Shown here: positions 5,849 to 12,795 of the stretch, piece after piece
How the letters are laid out: every line of letters starts with the position of its first letter
How positions within the stretch are numbered: position 1 is the first letter of the stretch
IMG/VR virus record: IMGVR_UViG_3300021961_005268
Span: 1 to 32,856 of that record
Length of the DNA: 32,856 nt
Direction: 5' to 3' (one strand)
Origin: a virus
The notes under the pieces: model-generated
Database searches by the model: none
Told to the model about the DNA's origin: nothing
Seen by the model: the letters and a program-made list of their open reading frames with translations, nothing else
Translations under genes and position numbers: made by a program

Positions 5849-6513
5849 GTCGAGAGCAGTGCCTCTGCTGCGTTCCAGTCTGCTGGTTCGTCGATGTCGA
5901 TGGTGTGCTTGGGCATGATGTAGGCTTTGGTGTGGACGCTGATGATAGGCGTCTCGGAGAGCCAGATGTGTGCTGCTGCCCAGTAGAATTGGCCTGCATC
6001 GTGGTAGGACTTTGCCATGTCTTGGGTGCGCTGGCTCATGGCTGCGGGGCTTCTCGGCATGACATGGTTGTCTTTCATAAGGTGCAGCGAGCGTTCGATT
6101 GGGTGTGCGTATTCGACTGCTGCCATGATGAAGGCTGCGTCATTGGACGACAGGAGGAGTTTGTGACTGCCGATGAGATGTTGCGGCTTGGTGAAGACGG
6201 CTGTGGGGTAGAGGCAGCAGACGGGTTCGAGGTGCTGACAGCCGACTTCTTCGATGGCGTGTGCGATGACGGTCTTGGTTGAGGTGTTGTCGTCGCACAG
6301 ATGTTCGGGCCTGAGGAGGTATGGGATGTCGTTGTCCCTTGCGATGTCGATAGCTTTGGTGTCGTCGGTCGTGACGATGACGTCGTCGAAGAGGCCTGAC
6401 TTCTTTGCGCTATGGATGACGATGTTGAGGATTGGAGTGTCGATGAAGGTTGCGGTGTTCTTGCCCGGGATGCGCTTGGAGCCTGCGCGTGCTGGGATGA
6501 TGCAGATTGTCAT
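5842..6513 (-). CDS. pseF: CMP-pseudaminic acid synthetase PseF
   Basis: A 223-aa cytidylyltransferase that would couple CTP to the nonulosonic acid made by PseI, giving the CMP-sugar donor for a glycosyltransferase. The N-terminal IPARAGSKRIPGKN is the nucleotide-binding signature of the NeuA/KdsB/PseF family. The later stretches VIVTTDDTKAIDIARDNDI and DIDEPADW also match. It overlaps PseC by 4 nt (ATGA) and PseI by 7 nt. The assignment to PseF rather than NeuA rests partly on the neighbours. Confidence 0.83.
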   Translation of the reverse strand: MTICIIPARAGSKRIPGKNTATFIDTPILNIVIHSAKKSGLFDDVIVTTDDTKAIDIARDNDIPYLLRPEHLCDDNTSTKTVIAHAIEEVGCQHLEPVCCLYPTAVFTKPQHLIGSHKLLLSSNDAAFIMAAVEYAHPIERSLHLMKDNHVMPRSPAAMSQRTQDMAKSYHDAGQFYWAAAHIWLSETPIISVHTKAYIMPKHTIDIDEPADWNAAEALLSTW

Positions 6514-7595
6514 GTGTTGGCCTTTACGATGCTGATGACTTCTTCTTGTTCTTGGTGGGTGAGTTGTTGGTGGAGTGGCAGGCTGACGGCTTCCCTGTAG
6601 TAGAGTTCTGCTTCTGGGCAGATGCCTCGTTTGAAGCCCAGTTTCTCGTGGTAGTAGTTGTGGAAGTAGACGGGGATGTAGTGTATCGGCGAGTGGTATC
6701 CGGCTATTACGAGTGCTTCTCTGATGTCGTCTGAGTTCTCGTGACGGATGATGTGCAGATGGTGCGATCTTTCTGAGTCGAGCCTTATGGCTTGGTGCCT
6801 TACGTTGGGCAGTTCATCCATGTAGCGTGTGGCGAGATCGCTTCTTGTTTCGATGAAGCGTCGCAGTTTTTTGAGTTGCGATGAGCCGAGTGCCGCTGCG
6901 AGATCTGTCATGCGGTAGTTGTGGCCTAGACGATACTGATGTCCGTTACGCATGCCATGGCTTCGGAACATGCGCATTTCGTCTGCCACATGCTTGATGT
7001 TGGTGACTGCCATGCCTCCTTCGCCTGTGGTGATCGGTTTGACGGGATGAAAGCTGAAGACGGTGACGTCTGAGTAGCGTGAGCATCCGACTGGGGTTAG
7101 TGGCTTTTGCATGGAGCCTAAGGCGTGGGATGCGTCTTCGATAACGCGTGCGCCGACTGTTCTTGCGAACTCGTCGATGGCTGGCATGTTTGCTGGTTCG
7201 CCTGCCATGTGTGTGACGATGATGAAGTCGGGCGCGACTTTTGTCTTGTCCAGTTTGTCCCACAAGGCGATGGGGCACATGTTGTAGGTGTCTGGGTTGA
7301 TGTCCACGAAGTCCACAGTTGCGCCGCAGTAGAGAGCGCAGTTGGCTGTGGCTGCGAAGGTGATGGGGCTGACCCATACAACGTCCCACTGCTTCATGCC
7401 GAGGGCTTTGCAGGCAGCGTGAAGTGCGGAGGTTGCTGAGTTCATGGCGACGCCGAAGCGTGCATTCACGGCAGCGCAGACATCTTTCTCGAATTGTTCG
7501 ACTGCTGGCCCTTGGGTGAGCATAGGCGAGCGGAGGATCGAGGTGACGGCTTCGATGTCGTCTTCGTCGATCTGTTGACGGCTATAGGGTTTCAT
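6510..7595 (-). CDS. pseC: UDP-sugar aminotransferase PseC
   Basis: A 361-aa PLP enzyme of the DegT/DnrJ/EryC1/StrS family. It would transfer an amino group from glutamate to the 4-keto sugar made by PseB, giving UDP-4-amino-4,6-dideoxy-AltNAc. The opening PYSRQQIDEDDIEAV, with LTQGPAVEQFE just after, is characteristic of PseC. The PLP-binding lysine is K186 in SFHPVKPITTGEGGM. An EDASHALGS segment provides the cofactor-ring aspartate. It overlaps PseB by 14 nt. Confidence 0.85.
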   Translation of the reverse strand: MKPYSRQQIDEDDIEAVTSILRSPMLTQGPAVEQFEKDVCAAVNARFGVAMNSATSALHAACKALGMKQWDVVWVSPITFAATANCALYCGATVDFVDINPDTYNMCPIALWDKLDKTKVAPDFIIVTHMAGEPANMPAIDEFARTVGARVIEDASHALGSMQKPLTPVGCSRYSDVTVFSFHPVKPITTGEGGMAVTNIKHVADEMRMFRSHGMRNGHQYRLGHNYRMTDLAAALGSSQLKKLRRFIETRSDLATRYMDELPNVRHQAIRLDSERSHHLHIIRHENSDDIREALVIAGYHSPIHYIPVYFHNYYHEKLGFKRGICPEAELYYREAVSLPLHQQLTHQEQEEVISIVKANT

Positions 7596-8547
7596 GTGCG
7601 AGCCAGAGTTTGAGTTGTTCGGATGTCATCCAGTGCGGGTTCGTGTCGCTTGTGTAGGAGAAGGATGGTGAGACAGCGACGCCGTCCTTGATGCGTGTGG
7701 GATCTAGGTGCCAGTCGTAGATGGCTGGCAGGATCTTGAAGTAGTCTTGGTATTCGTAGGTGTATGGCGCGTCTTCGTGGCCAATCATTTGTTCGTGCAG
7801 CTTTTCGCCGGGCCGTGTGCCGATGATGTCGAAGGACGCTTCTGGCCGAATTGTTCGGGCTATCTCAACGACCTTCATGGATGGTATCTTGCGAACGTAG
7901 ATCTCGCCACCGATTGAGTCGTTGAGTGCGTGCATGACGAGATCTACCCCTTGTTCGAGGGTTATCATGAAGCGTGTCATGCGGATGTCTGTGATGGGGA
8001 TTTTGGTCCCTACGAAGGATTTGAAGAGGGGGATGACGGAGCCTCGTGAGCCCATGACGTTGCCGTAGCGCACGACGGAGAAGGTTGTGTTGCTGTAGGA
8101 GTTCGAGGCGATGAAGAGCTTGTCCGAGCAGAGCTTCGATGCGCCGTAGAGGTTGACGGGCGATGATGCCTTGTCGGTTGATAGGGCGACGACTTTCTTG
8201 ACGCCGCATGCTGTGGCTGCGTCGGCTACGTTCATCGCGCCGATGACGTTGGTCTTGATGCACTCGAAGGGATTGTATTCCGCTGACGGGACGATCTTCA
8301 TGGCTGCGGCATGGATAACGTAATCGACGCCGCGCATGGCAAGATGGAGACGCTCGCGGTCGCGAACGTCTCCGATGAAGTATTTGACCTGTGGGTGCTT
8401 CTTTGCCATTTCCCACTGCTTCATTTCGTCTCGCGAGTAGACGATGATGCGAGCGGGGTTGAGAGCGGACGCTGCCTTTACGAACGCTTGGCCGAAGGAG
8501 CCTGTGCCCCCTGTTATGAGAACGGTGGCATCAGTCAGCAGGGTCAT
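7582..8547 (-). CDS. pseB: UDP-GlcNAc 4,6-dehydratase (inverting) PseB
   Basis: A 321-aa short-chain dehydrogenase, first step of the pseudaminic-acid pathway. It converts UDP-GlcNAc to the 4-keto-6-deoxy L-arabino sugar. NADP-binding ITGGTGSFGQAF lies at 11-22, followed by VYSRDEMKQWEM, as in FlaA1/PseB enzymes. The catalytic set is D125-K126 in STDKASSP and Y134-x3-K138 in YGASK. Length is normal for PseB, without the membrane domain of the larger WbpM/CapD relatives. The ATG lies 17 nt inside the small upstream gene, so translation is probably coupled. Confidence 0.87.
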   Translation of the reverse strand: MTLLTDATVLITGGTGSFGQAFVKAASALNPARIIVYSRDEMKQWEMAKKHPQVKYFIGDVRDRERLHLAMRGVDYVIHAAAMKIVPSAEYNPFECIKTNVIGAMNVADAATACGVKKVVALSTDKASSPVNLYGASKLCSDKLFIASNSYSNTTFSVVRYGNVMGSRGSVIPLFKSFVGTKIPITDIRMTRFMITLEQGVDLVMHALNDSIGGEIYVRKIPSMKVVEIARTIRPEASFDIIGTRPGEKLHEQMIGHEDAPYTYEYQDYFKILPAIYDWHLDPTRIKDGVAVSPSFSYTSDTNPHWMTSEQLKLWLAHETL

Positions 8548-8698
8548 ACAGGTCCTCGCCTTTCTTGATCGCTTCGACCAGTCGCTGGATCATCAGCGCA
8601 CGATCCTTGTTCCAAGGGGTCTTGGGATCGTTGAAGATCATGTTTGATATGGCGGCTATGCGGTCTAGGCCTTTGACTGTGCTGTCTGAGAGTTCCAT
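8531..8698 (-). CDS. Small hypothetical protein (55 aa)
   Basis: A 55-aa frame starts at the ATG at 8698 in a TGATG overlap with the upstream stop and ends with a TGA at 8533-8531, inside the PseB gene. It reads MELSDSTVKGLDRI, a helical middle and KKGEDLYDPAD at the end. It fills what would otherwise be a 150-nt hole between two minus-strand genes. No family is recognised, and the protein looks soluble and helical. Confidence 0.6.
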   Translation of the reverse strand: MELSDSTVKGLDRIAAISNMIFNDPKTPWNKDRALMIQRLVEAIKKGEDLYDPAD

Positions 8699-8934
8699 CA
8701 GTCCCACCGTGCTTCGTTTTCGAGGACGAGAACGGGCCCGTAGAGCGGGCGACCAAACATGTCGCTGGCCTTCTCGTTGATCGGCAGTTGCTTGAGCAGG
8801 CCTTCCTCATCGACGAGGACTTGCATGTCACCAACATGGATCATCTCGACCCATCCGCCGATGATGCTCTGAGCCTGTTCTAGAGAAGGACGCTCCTCCC
8901 GCGTGGAGAGGGCGCCGAAGAATTGCATAGCCAT
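8698..8934 (-). CDS. Small protein, DUF3846-like
   Basis: A 78-aa product with AGGAGG before its ATG. The centre reads GWVEMIHVGDMQVLVDEEG followed by LKQLPINEKAS and then GPVLVLE. This is the pattern of DUF3846 proteins: a strand, 'VNEEG...LP.N..A', and a final 'G..V(V/I)' strand. They are common in phages and plasmids and have no settled biochemical role. It is the first gene after the promoter/leader at 8941-8991 and heads the unit that carries the Pse genes. Confidence 0.55.
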   Translation of the reverse strand: MAMQFFGALSTREERPSLEQAQSIIGGWVEMIHVGDMQVLVDEEGLLKQLPINEKASDMFGRPLYGPVLVLENEARWD

Positions 8935-8940
8935 CTGTGC

Positions 8941-8991
8941 CTCCTATGTTGCTAGCATGGGAAACTTAGTAACTTATTCCACACAAGTCAA
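8941..8991 (-). promoter_or_regulatory. Promoter and leader of the DUF3846/Pse unit
   Basis: On the minus strand: TTGACT (8991-8986), 17 nt, TAAGTT (8968-8963, weak -10), then CTAGCAAC and AGGAGG before the ATG at 8934. The TGA inside TTGACT is the stop codon of the upstream Toprim-helicase gene. TGGAATAAGTT lies between the two boxes. The same arrangement occurs at 16473-16522. Confidence 0.5.
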
Positions 8992-11198
8992 ACGTTATCT
9001 CGTGCGGTCGTGGGCTGGTATTCACCGCGCGAGAGGGGCCCACCGGGGACGCCGAGGAACTTTGTTGCGCCGCTTGGGGTGAGGGCTTTGAGGATAACTT
9101 GCCCTGTGGAGAGGAGGTAGTCCAGTTCGGTCTTGATGGTGGACTTCGACCAAGGCTTGAGGGCGTTGATGAAGATGTGATCGTTGGACATGGTCTGGAT
9201 GACCTCGTGGACGCCGTTGCGGCCTGTCATCATGACTGCTTCGCCATTGTTCTCACGCAGTTCGATGAATCCGATGAGGGCGTTGCGGCGCATGTCTGTA
9301 TTGCCGCTGGCTGTTTGGGCTGCGAGCAGTTCGATGCTGCAATCCTTGAGTAGGCCTGTGTTCATGTCGCGGACGAAGTGCCGGATCTCGCGGTTGGCTG
9401 GGCCGTTGGATTTGACCACTGCGCCATCGAAGCAGATGTTGCGCGAGAACGGGATGTTGAGGAACTTGCAGAACTCTCGTGCGGTCTTCTCTTCGACCTG
9501 CCAGAGTGCGAAGGCAGCACGGACGCCATCGACGATGGCCGAGGTGCCACGGATCAGATTGCGGGCTTGTTCCGGGGTTGTGATTGGCTCGCTATCCTTG
9601 ATCTTTGCCATGTGATGGTTGACCATGACGGTAGCGCCGGTCTCGGTTGCCATCTGGGCGAGCATGCCCATGAACGCTGCGCCTGCCGCTGGATCTGCGT
9701 TGACATCTGCGTGAACGAAGGAAGCGAGCGGGTCTGCTACGAAGAGTGCGAGGTTCTCGATTTGCAGGATTTGTTCGTAGAGGCGAAGGAACTCCTCCCC
9801 CATGGCGTAGGAGTTATCGACCTTGACCATGATCGGAAAGACGCCGCCGAGGTTCGGCAGGGGGATGATGTAGAGGTTGTGCTCGAAGTTAAACCTGTCC
9901 CCGTTCGGGTCCAGACGCTCGATGCGGCGATGGATCTCGTCCTTGTCGTCCTCGGCGCAGAGAAGAACGACGTTCCCAAAGTGAGAGACTAGGCCACCGA
10001 AGGCGAACTGCATGGGCTTGCCTGATGCGATCTTCATGGCGAGATCGAGGGTCATCATGCCTTTGCCGCTATCGCCTGCGGCAGCGAAGACGACGGGGAC
10101 GCCGAGAGGCAGGGTGCTGTCGATCAAGAAGTGCTGTTCTGGCGCTGGGCCACGGAATTGTTCGGAGATCAGCAGCGAGTTGTCGAGGAGGTTGATGGGC
10201 TTCTTGGTTGCCTTGTTCGGCGCGTTGACGAAAGCCGCGATGTCGAAGCATTCTGAGATAGCGTCGGAGGCGTCCCACTTCTCTGGCTTGCCCCGTGGGG
10301 GCGTCAGCATGGTGATTGAGCGCGCACCGGCCCTTGCAGCGAGTTCCTGCACCAGCTTGGCGACCTTGGCCCCAGAGGCGTCGTTGTCTGGCCAAATGAT
10401 GAGTTCTTTGCCTTGGAGCGGCGAGAAGTCGTAGCTGGGCGCTGACTTGGGCGAGAGCATGCCTGCACCGCCGAGGGTGCATGTGGCGACGTAGCCGAGT
10501 TTGTTGAGGTCGTCGGCGCACTTCTCGCCTTCGACCCAGATGATGCGGTCGGCGGTATTGATGCCGGGCAGATTATAGAGCGGACGGATGTCTGGCATCT
10601 TCGGGTATGGGCTACCCTGAGAGAACTGCCGGAACTCTTTTTTTGGCTTGCCGTCAGAACCGAGGACGGGCTGTCCATCAGCGTCTCTGGCGATGTATCG
10701 CCGCACGATACAGATGATCTCGCCATCGACGGAGGAGTAGATATGTTCGCCATCGTGAGGCGTGTTGATGTCGATCTGCCGGGGAGCAGGCGGGGGAGAA
10801 GACGATACTGTCTCGGGGGGTCTGATGGGATTTTGAGGCGGGGCTACGCGAGGCGGTGCGACATCGCCGATGTAGGTTCTGTAGTGACTGACGACCTCTT
10901 GGAATGTCCATCCGCGTCCTTCCATGAGGACCTTGCAGATGCCGCCAATACCTTCGCCGGATGCGAAGTCTGAGCCCTGCATGAAGTGCGGGCTGTGCAT
11001 AGCGATGTCGATCTTGAGCGACTTACCGGGCTCTCCGTTGAAGGAGCCGATTGTAAACAGTTCACCGGTTCGCTTTCCGTTGGGGAAGGTTTCGAGAAGG
11101 TCTGAGAGTTGCACTGAGCGCGGCACACGCTCGCTGATTAGCTGGGCTAGGTTCTTTTCCCCGCTAGATCTTGTGTTGCCAAAGGGGATGATCGACAT
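8988..11198 (-). CDS. Toprim domain-RepA-type helicase fusion (primase/helicase)
   Basis: A 736-aa replication protein; the ATG at 11198 (MSIIPFGNTR) is chosen because residues upstream of it do not look like protein. A Pro-rich linker (about 115-140) follows an N-terminal domain. A Toprim-like domain follows, with E223 in WVEGEK and D271/D273 in WPDNDASG. A RecA-fold hexameric helicase of the AAA_25/RepA type has Walker A GDSGKG (375-380) and Walker B LFVADPL, then a VNHHMAK sensor segment. The Walker lysine is followed by G rather than S/T. I see no zinc-finger primase domain, so priming activity is uncertain. It ends the replication unit. Confidence 0.75.
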   Translation of the reverse strand: MSIIPFGNTRSSGEKNLAQLISERVPRSVQLSDLLETFPNGKRTGELFTIGSFNGEPGKSLKIDIAMHSPHFMQGSDFASGEGIGGICKVLMEGRGWTFQEVVSHYRTYIGDVAPPRVAPPQNPIRPPETVSSSPPPAPRQIDINTPHDGEHIYSSVDGEIICIVRRYIARDADGQPVLGSDGKPKKEFRQFSQGSPYPKMPDIRPLYNLPGINTADRIIWVEGEKCADDLNKLGYVATCTLGGAGMLSPKSAPSYDFSPLQGKELIIWPDNDASGAKVAKLVQELAARAGARSITMLTPPRGKPEKWDASDAISECFDIAAFVNAPNKATKKPINLLDNSLLISEQFRGPAPEQHFLIDSTLPLGVPVVFAAAGDSGKGMMTLDLAMKIASGKPMQFAFGGLVSHFGNVVLLCAEDDKDEIHRRIERLDPNGDRFNFEHNLYIIPLPNLGGVFPIMVKVDNSYAMGEEFLRLYEQILQIENLALFVADPLASFVHADVNADPAAGAAFMGMLAQMATETGATVMVNHHMAKIKDSEPITTPEQARNLIRGTSAIVDGVRAAFALWQVEEKTAREFCKFLNIPFSRNICFDGAVVKSNGPANREIRHFVRDMNTGLLKDCSIELLAAQTASGNTDMRRNALIGFIELRENNGEAVMMTGRNGVHEVIQTMSNDHIFINALKPWSKSTIKTELDYLLSTGQVILKALTPSGATKFLGVPGGPLSRGEYQPTTARDNV

Positions 11199-11234
11199 TA
11201 TATTGTGCTCACACGCTGACTTGGTTGGGTGACT

Positions 11235-11261
11235 GGCGGGGCTTAGGCCCTGCCTTTTTTT
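11235..11261 (+). terminator. Intrinsic terminator facing right
   Basis: GGCGGGGC (11235-11242), loop TTAG and GCCCTGCC (11247-11254) form an 8-bp stem with one G-T pair, followed by seven T (11255-11261). It acts on plus-strand transcription, although all genes around it are on the minus strand. It lies in the gap between the exonuclease stop and the Toprim-helicase start. Confidence 0.6.
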
Positions 11262-12048
11262 ATTGGCTATCCCAGCAAGTTTTCTGGAACTCGCACATGC
11301 GGCAGGCGAAGTAGTCTTGCGTCTGCGCAATGCGAGGCAGGATGTCATTGGCCTTTGAAGCGGTCAATATGTTTACCGCTCGGTCGCTGATGCGTTGGGC
11401 TAGTTCCGCATCGAAGGGGACGAGTTCGTAGTAGATCTCTGAGTTGTTCTTGTTGACGACAGTAAAGAGCGCCGGGTTCTCTGTCAGGTCCATGTAGGCT
11501 TGATAGATGGCGATCTGCGCTGCGTAGACTGGATTGGCCTTGGCGACACCATGTCGCACGAACTCGTTGAACTTCTTGTCACTGGCTGTCTTGTTCTCCC
11601 AGAGGCACGGGTAGCCGATGACGTTAGGACCGCCGCAGATCACGCCGTCTATGTGCCCTGCGATCTGGTCGTCAGCGATAGAGAAGCCGAACTGCTTGCC
11701 TTTCGAGTCTTGGGTTCTGAGATCGAAGCCTGCCATGCGCAGGACCTTGACCATCTCGTCTTCCAGAACATGGCCGAGCGCGAAGATCCGCAGGGTTTTT
11801 GCCGGGAACTTTTTGTCCTCGTCGATGGGAATGTCGAGATAGCGATATTGGATCTTGCGCGAGCATTCGTCGCCCAAGGAGGACGCGCCGATGTAAGCAC
11901 GTCTGGGTTTCTTTTCGTGGTCCGCGAGGATCGCGGCATCGACCAGAGCCGAGACTTGTTCGGCTCTTGGGTCGCTAGAACGGGATGCTTGAAGCTGGCC
12001 AAGTGCCAGTTGACTCAACGTAGGCGCGCTCGATGTCTGCGAGTCCAT
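11260..12048 (-). CDS. PD-(D/E)XK exonuclease with a Cas4/AddB-type Fe-S cluster
   Basis: A 262-aa nuclease. The start at 12048 has GAGG six nucleotides upstream; TTG 12060 and ATG 12054 are alternatives. The active site is D134 in AGHIDGVI and E151-N-K153 in LWENKTA, with a conserved helix GHVLEDEMVKVL before it. C62 in GDECSRK and a C-terminal CxxCx5C (C249, C252, C258) give four cysteines in the order seen in Cas4 and AddB, where they hold a 4Fe-4S cluster. With the Sak4-like ATPase and ssDNA-binding-type protein upstream it probably resects ends for recombination. It overlaps the preceding gene by 74 nt. Confidence 0.75.
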   Translation of the reverse strand: MDSQTSSAPTLSQLALGQLQASRSSDPRAEQVSALVDAAILADHEKKPRRAYIGASSLGDECSRKIQYRYLDIPIDEDKKFPAKTLRIFALGHVLEDEMVKVLRMAGFDLRTQDSKGKQFGFSIADDQIAGHIDGVICGGPNVIGYPCLWENKTASDKKFNEFVRHGVAKANPVYAAQIAIYQAYMDLTENPALFTVVNKNNSEIYYELVPFDAELAQRISDRAVNILTASKANDILPRIAQTQDYFACRMCEFQKTCWDSQ

Positions 12049-12226
12049 GCTCATCCTCAATCTTGTTGGCTTGTTGGATACCGTGAATGAGGCTGATGAC
12101 CTGCTTCTCTGTCAGATCGCACAGCCTCGTTTCCCATCCGAACTTGCCGAACAGGAACGTGAGTTCTTCCATAGGGCCGTTTTTTTGCACCTTGCTTTCG
12201 ATTGTAGTCTCGAAGGGGTTTTGCAT
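11975..12226 (-). CDS. Small hypothetical protein
   Basis: An 83-aa acidic product, helical by eye, with KVQKNGPMEELTFLFGKFGWE, then TEKQVISLIHGIQQANKIED. No family is recognised. It lies one nucleotide after the preceding gene and runs 74 nt into the exonuclease gene in another frame. Confidence 0.6.
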   Translation of the reverse strand: MQNPFETTIESKVQKNGPMEELTFLFGKFGWETRLCDLTEKQVISLIHGIQQANKIEDEHGLADIERAYVESTGTWPASSIPF

Positions 12227-12227
12227 C

Positions 12228-12518
12228 TCATCTGTCCGGGCTGTGGAGTGGGACGATATTGTTCGGGAGTTCCTCGTTCAGATGGCTCAGTGAAAGCATG
12301 GACTGTCCTCGGATGAAGACATTGGCCGTGCAGTACATGATATCATAGAACTTGGAGAACTTCCGGCAGTGTTCGTCTAACAGGTTGACTGCGCGCTCTT
12401 CGACCATGTCCTTGTCGTAGTCGTCTTCGACAAAGCACATCACAGGGTCAGTGAATGCCCTGATCTCGCCTGACGGCTCACGGATTGTGGTGACGATATG
12501 AACCTCAATCCTTGCCAT
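12228..12518 (-). CDS. Small hypothetical protein
   Basis: A 96-aa product from the ATG at 12518 (MARIEVHIV), chosen over 12539 because the family-like strand pattern starts here and the overlap with the preceding gene is only 14 nt. N-terminal strands (EVHIVTTIREPSGEIRAF) are followed by a helix with ERAVNLLDEHCRKF. The function is unknown. Confidence 0.6.
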   Translation of the reverse strand: MARIEVHIVTTIREPSGEIRAFTDPVMCFVEDDYDKDMVEERAVNLLDEHCRKFSKFYDIMYCTANVFIRGQSMLSLSHLNEELPNNIVPLHSPDR

Positions 12519-12795
12519 TGGTGGCCATCTCGCCGCCAAGGGCGCTGTAAGCAGCCTTGTCGATCCATGAGTCTGCGTGTTCTAGGGTGACGAGGATGCG
12601 TGATGTCTTGAGCCAATCCATCATCAGGGCGACGTGGGCAGGCGTCAGCTTGCCGTGCGTCTCGATGGCGCGCCAGACGATGACGTTCCATCCATCAGCA
12701 ACGCGCTGGTGCATGGATAGGGCGTCGCCGTAGTCACGGGCTCGGTCGCCGTTGATGAGGTCTTTGGCCTTGTCGAGGATTTCGTCACGCTGCAT
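12505..12795 (-). CDS. DUF6378 family protein
   Basis: A 96-aa product that matches DUF6378 proteins found in many phage replication modules. It has an INGDRARDYGDALSMHQRVA motif, a WNVIVW segment, then LMMDWLKTSRI and DSWIDKAAYSALG near the end. The 'RxxDYG' and 'K..R......D...D.A.Y' pattern recalls all-alpha nucleotide pyrophosphohydrolases, so a role in nucleotide handling is possible but unproven. The start lies in an 11-nt overlap with the helicase gene. Confidence 0.7.
   Translation of the reverse strand: MQRDEILDKAKDLINGDRARDYGDALSMHQRVADGWNVIVWRAIETHGKLTPAHVALMMDWLKTSRILVTLEHADSWIDKAAYSALGGEMATNGKD

Noticed and set aside
9378-9992. 204-codon plus-strand open frame inside the Toprim-helicase gene
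   Set aside because: The opposite strand encodes clear Walker motifs; this frame shows no domain.
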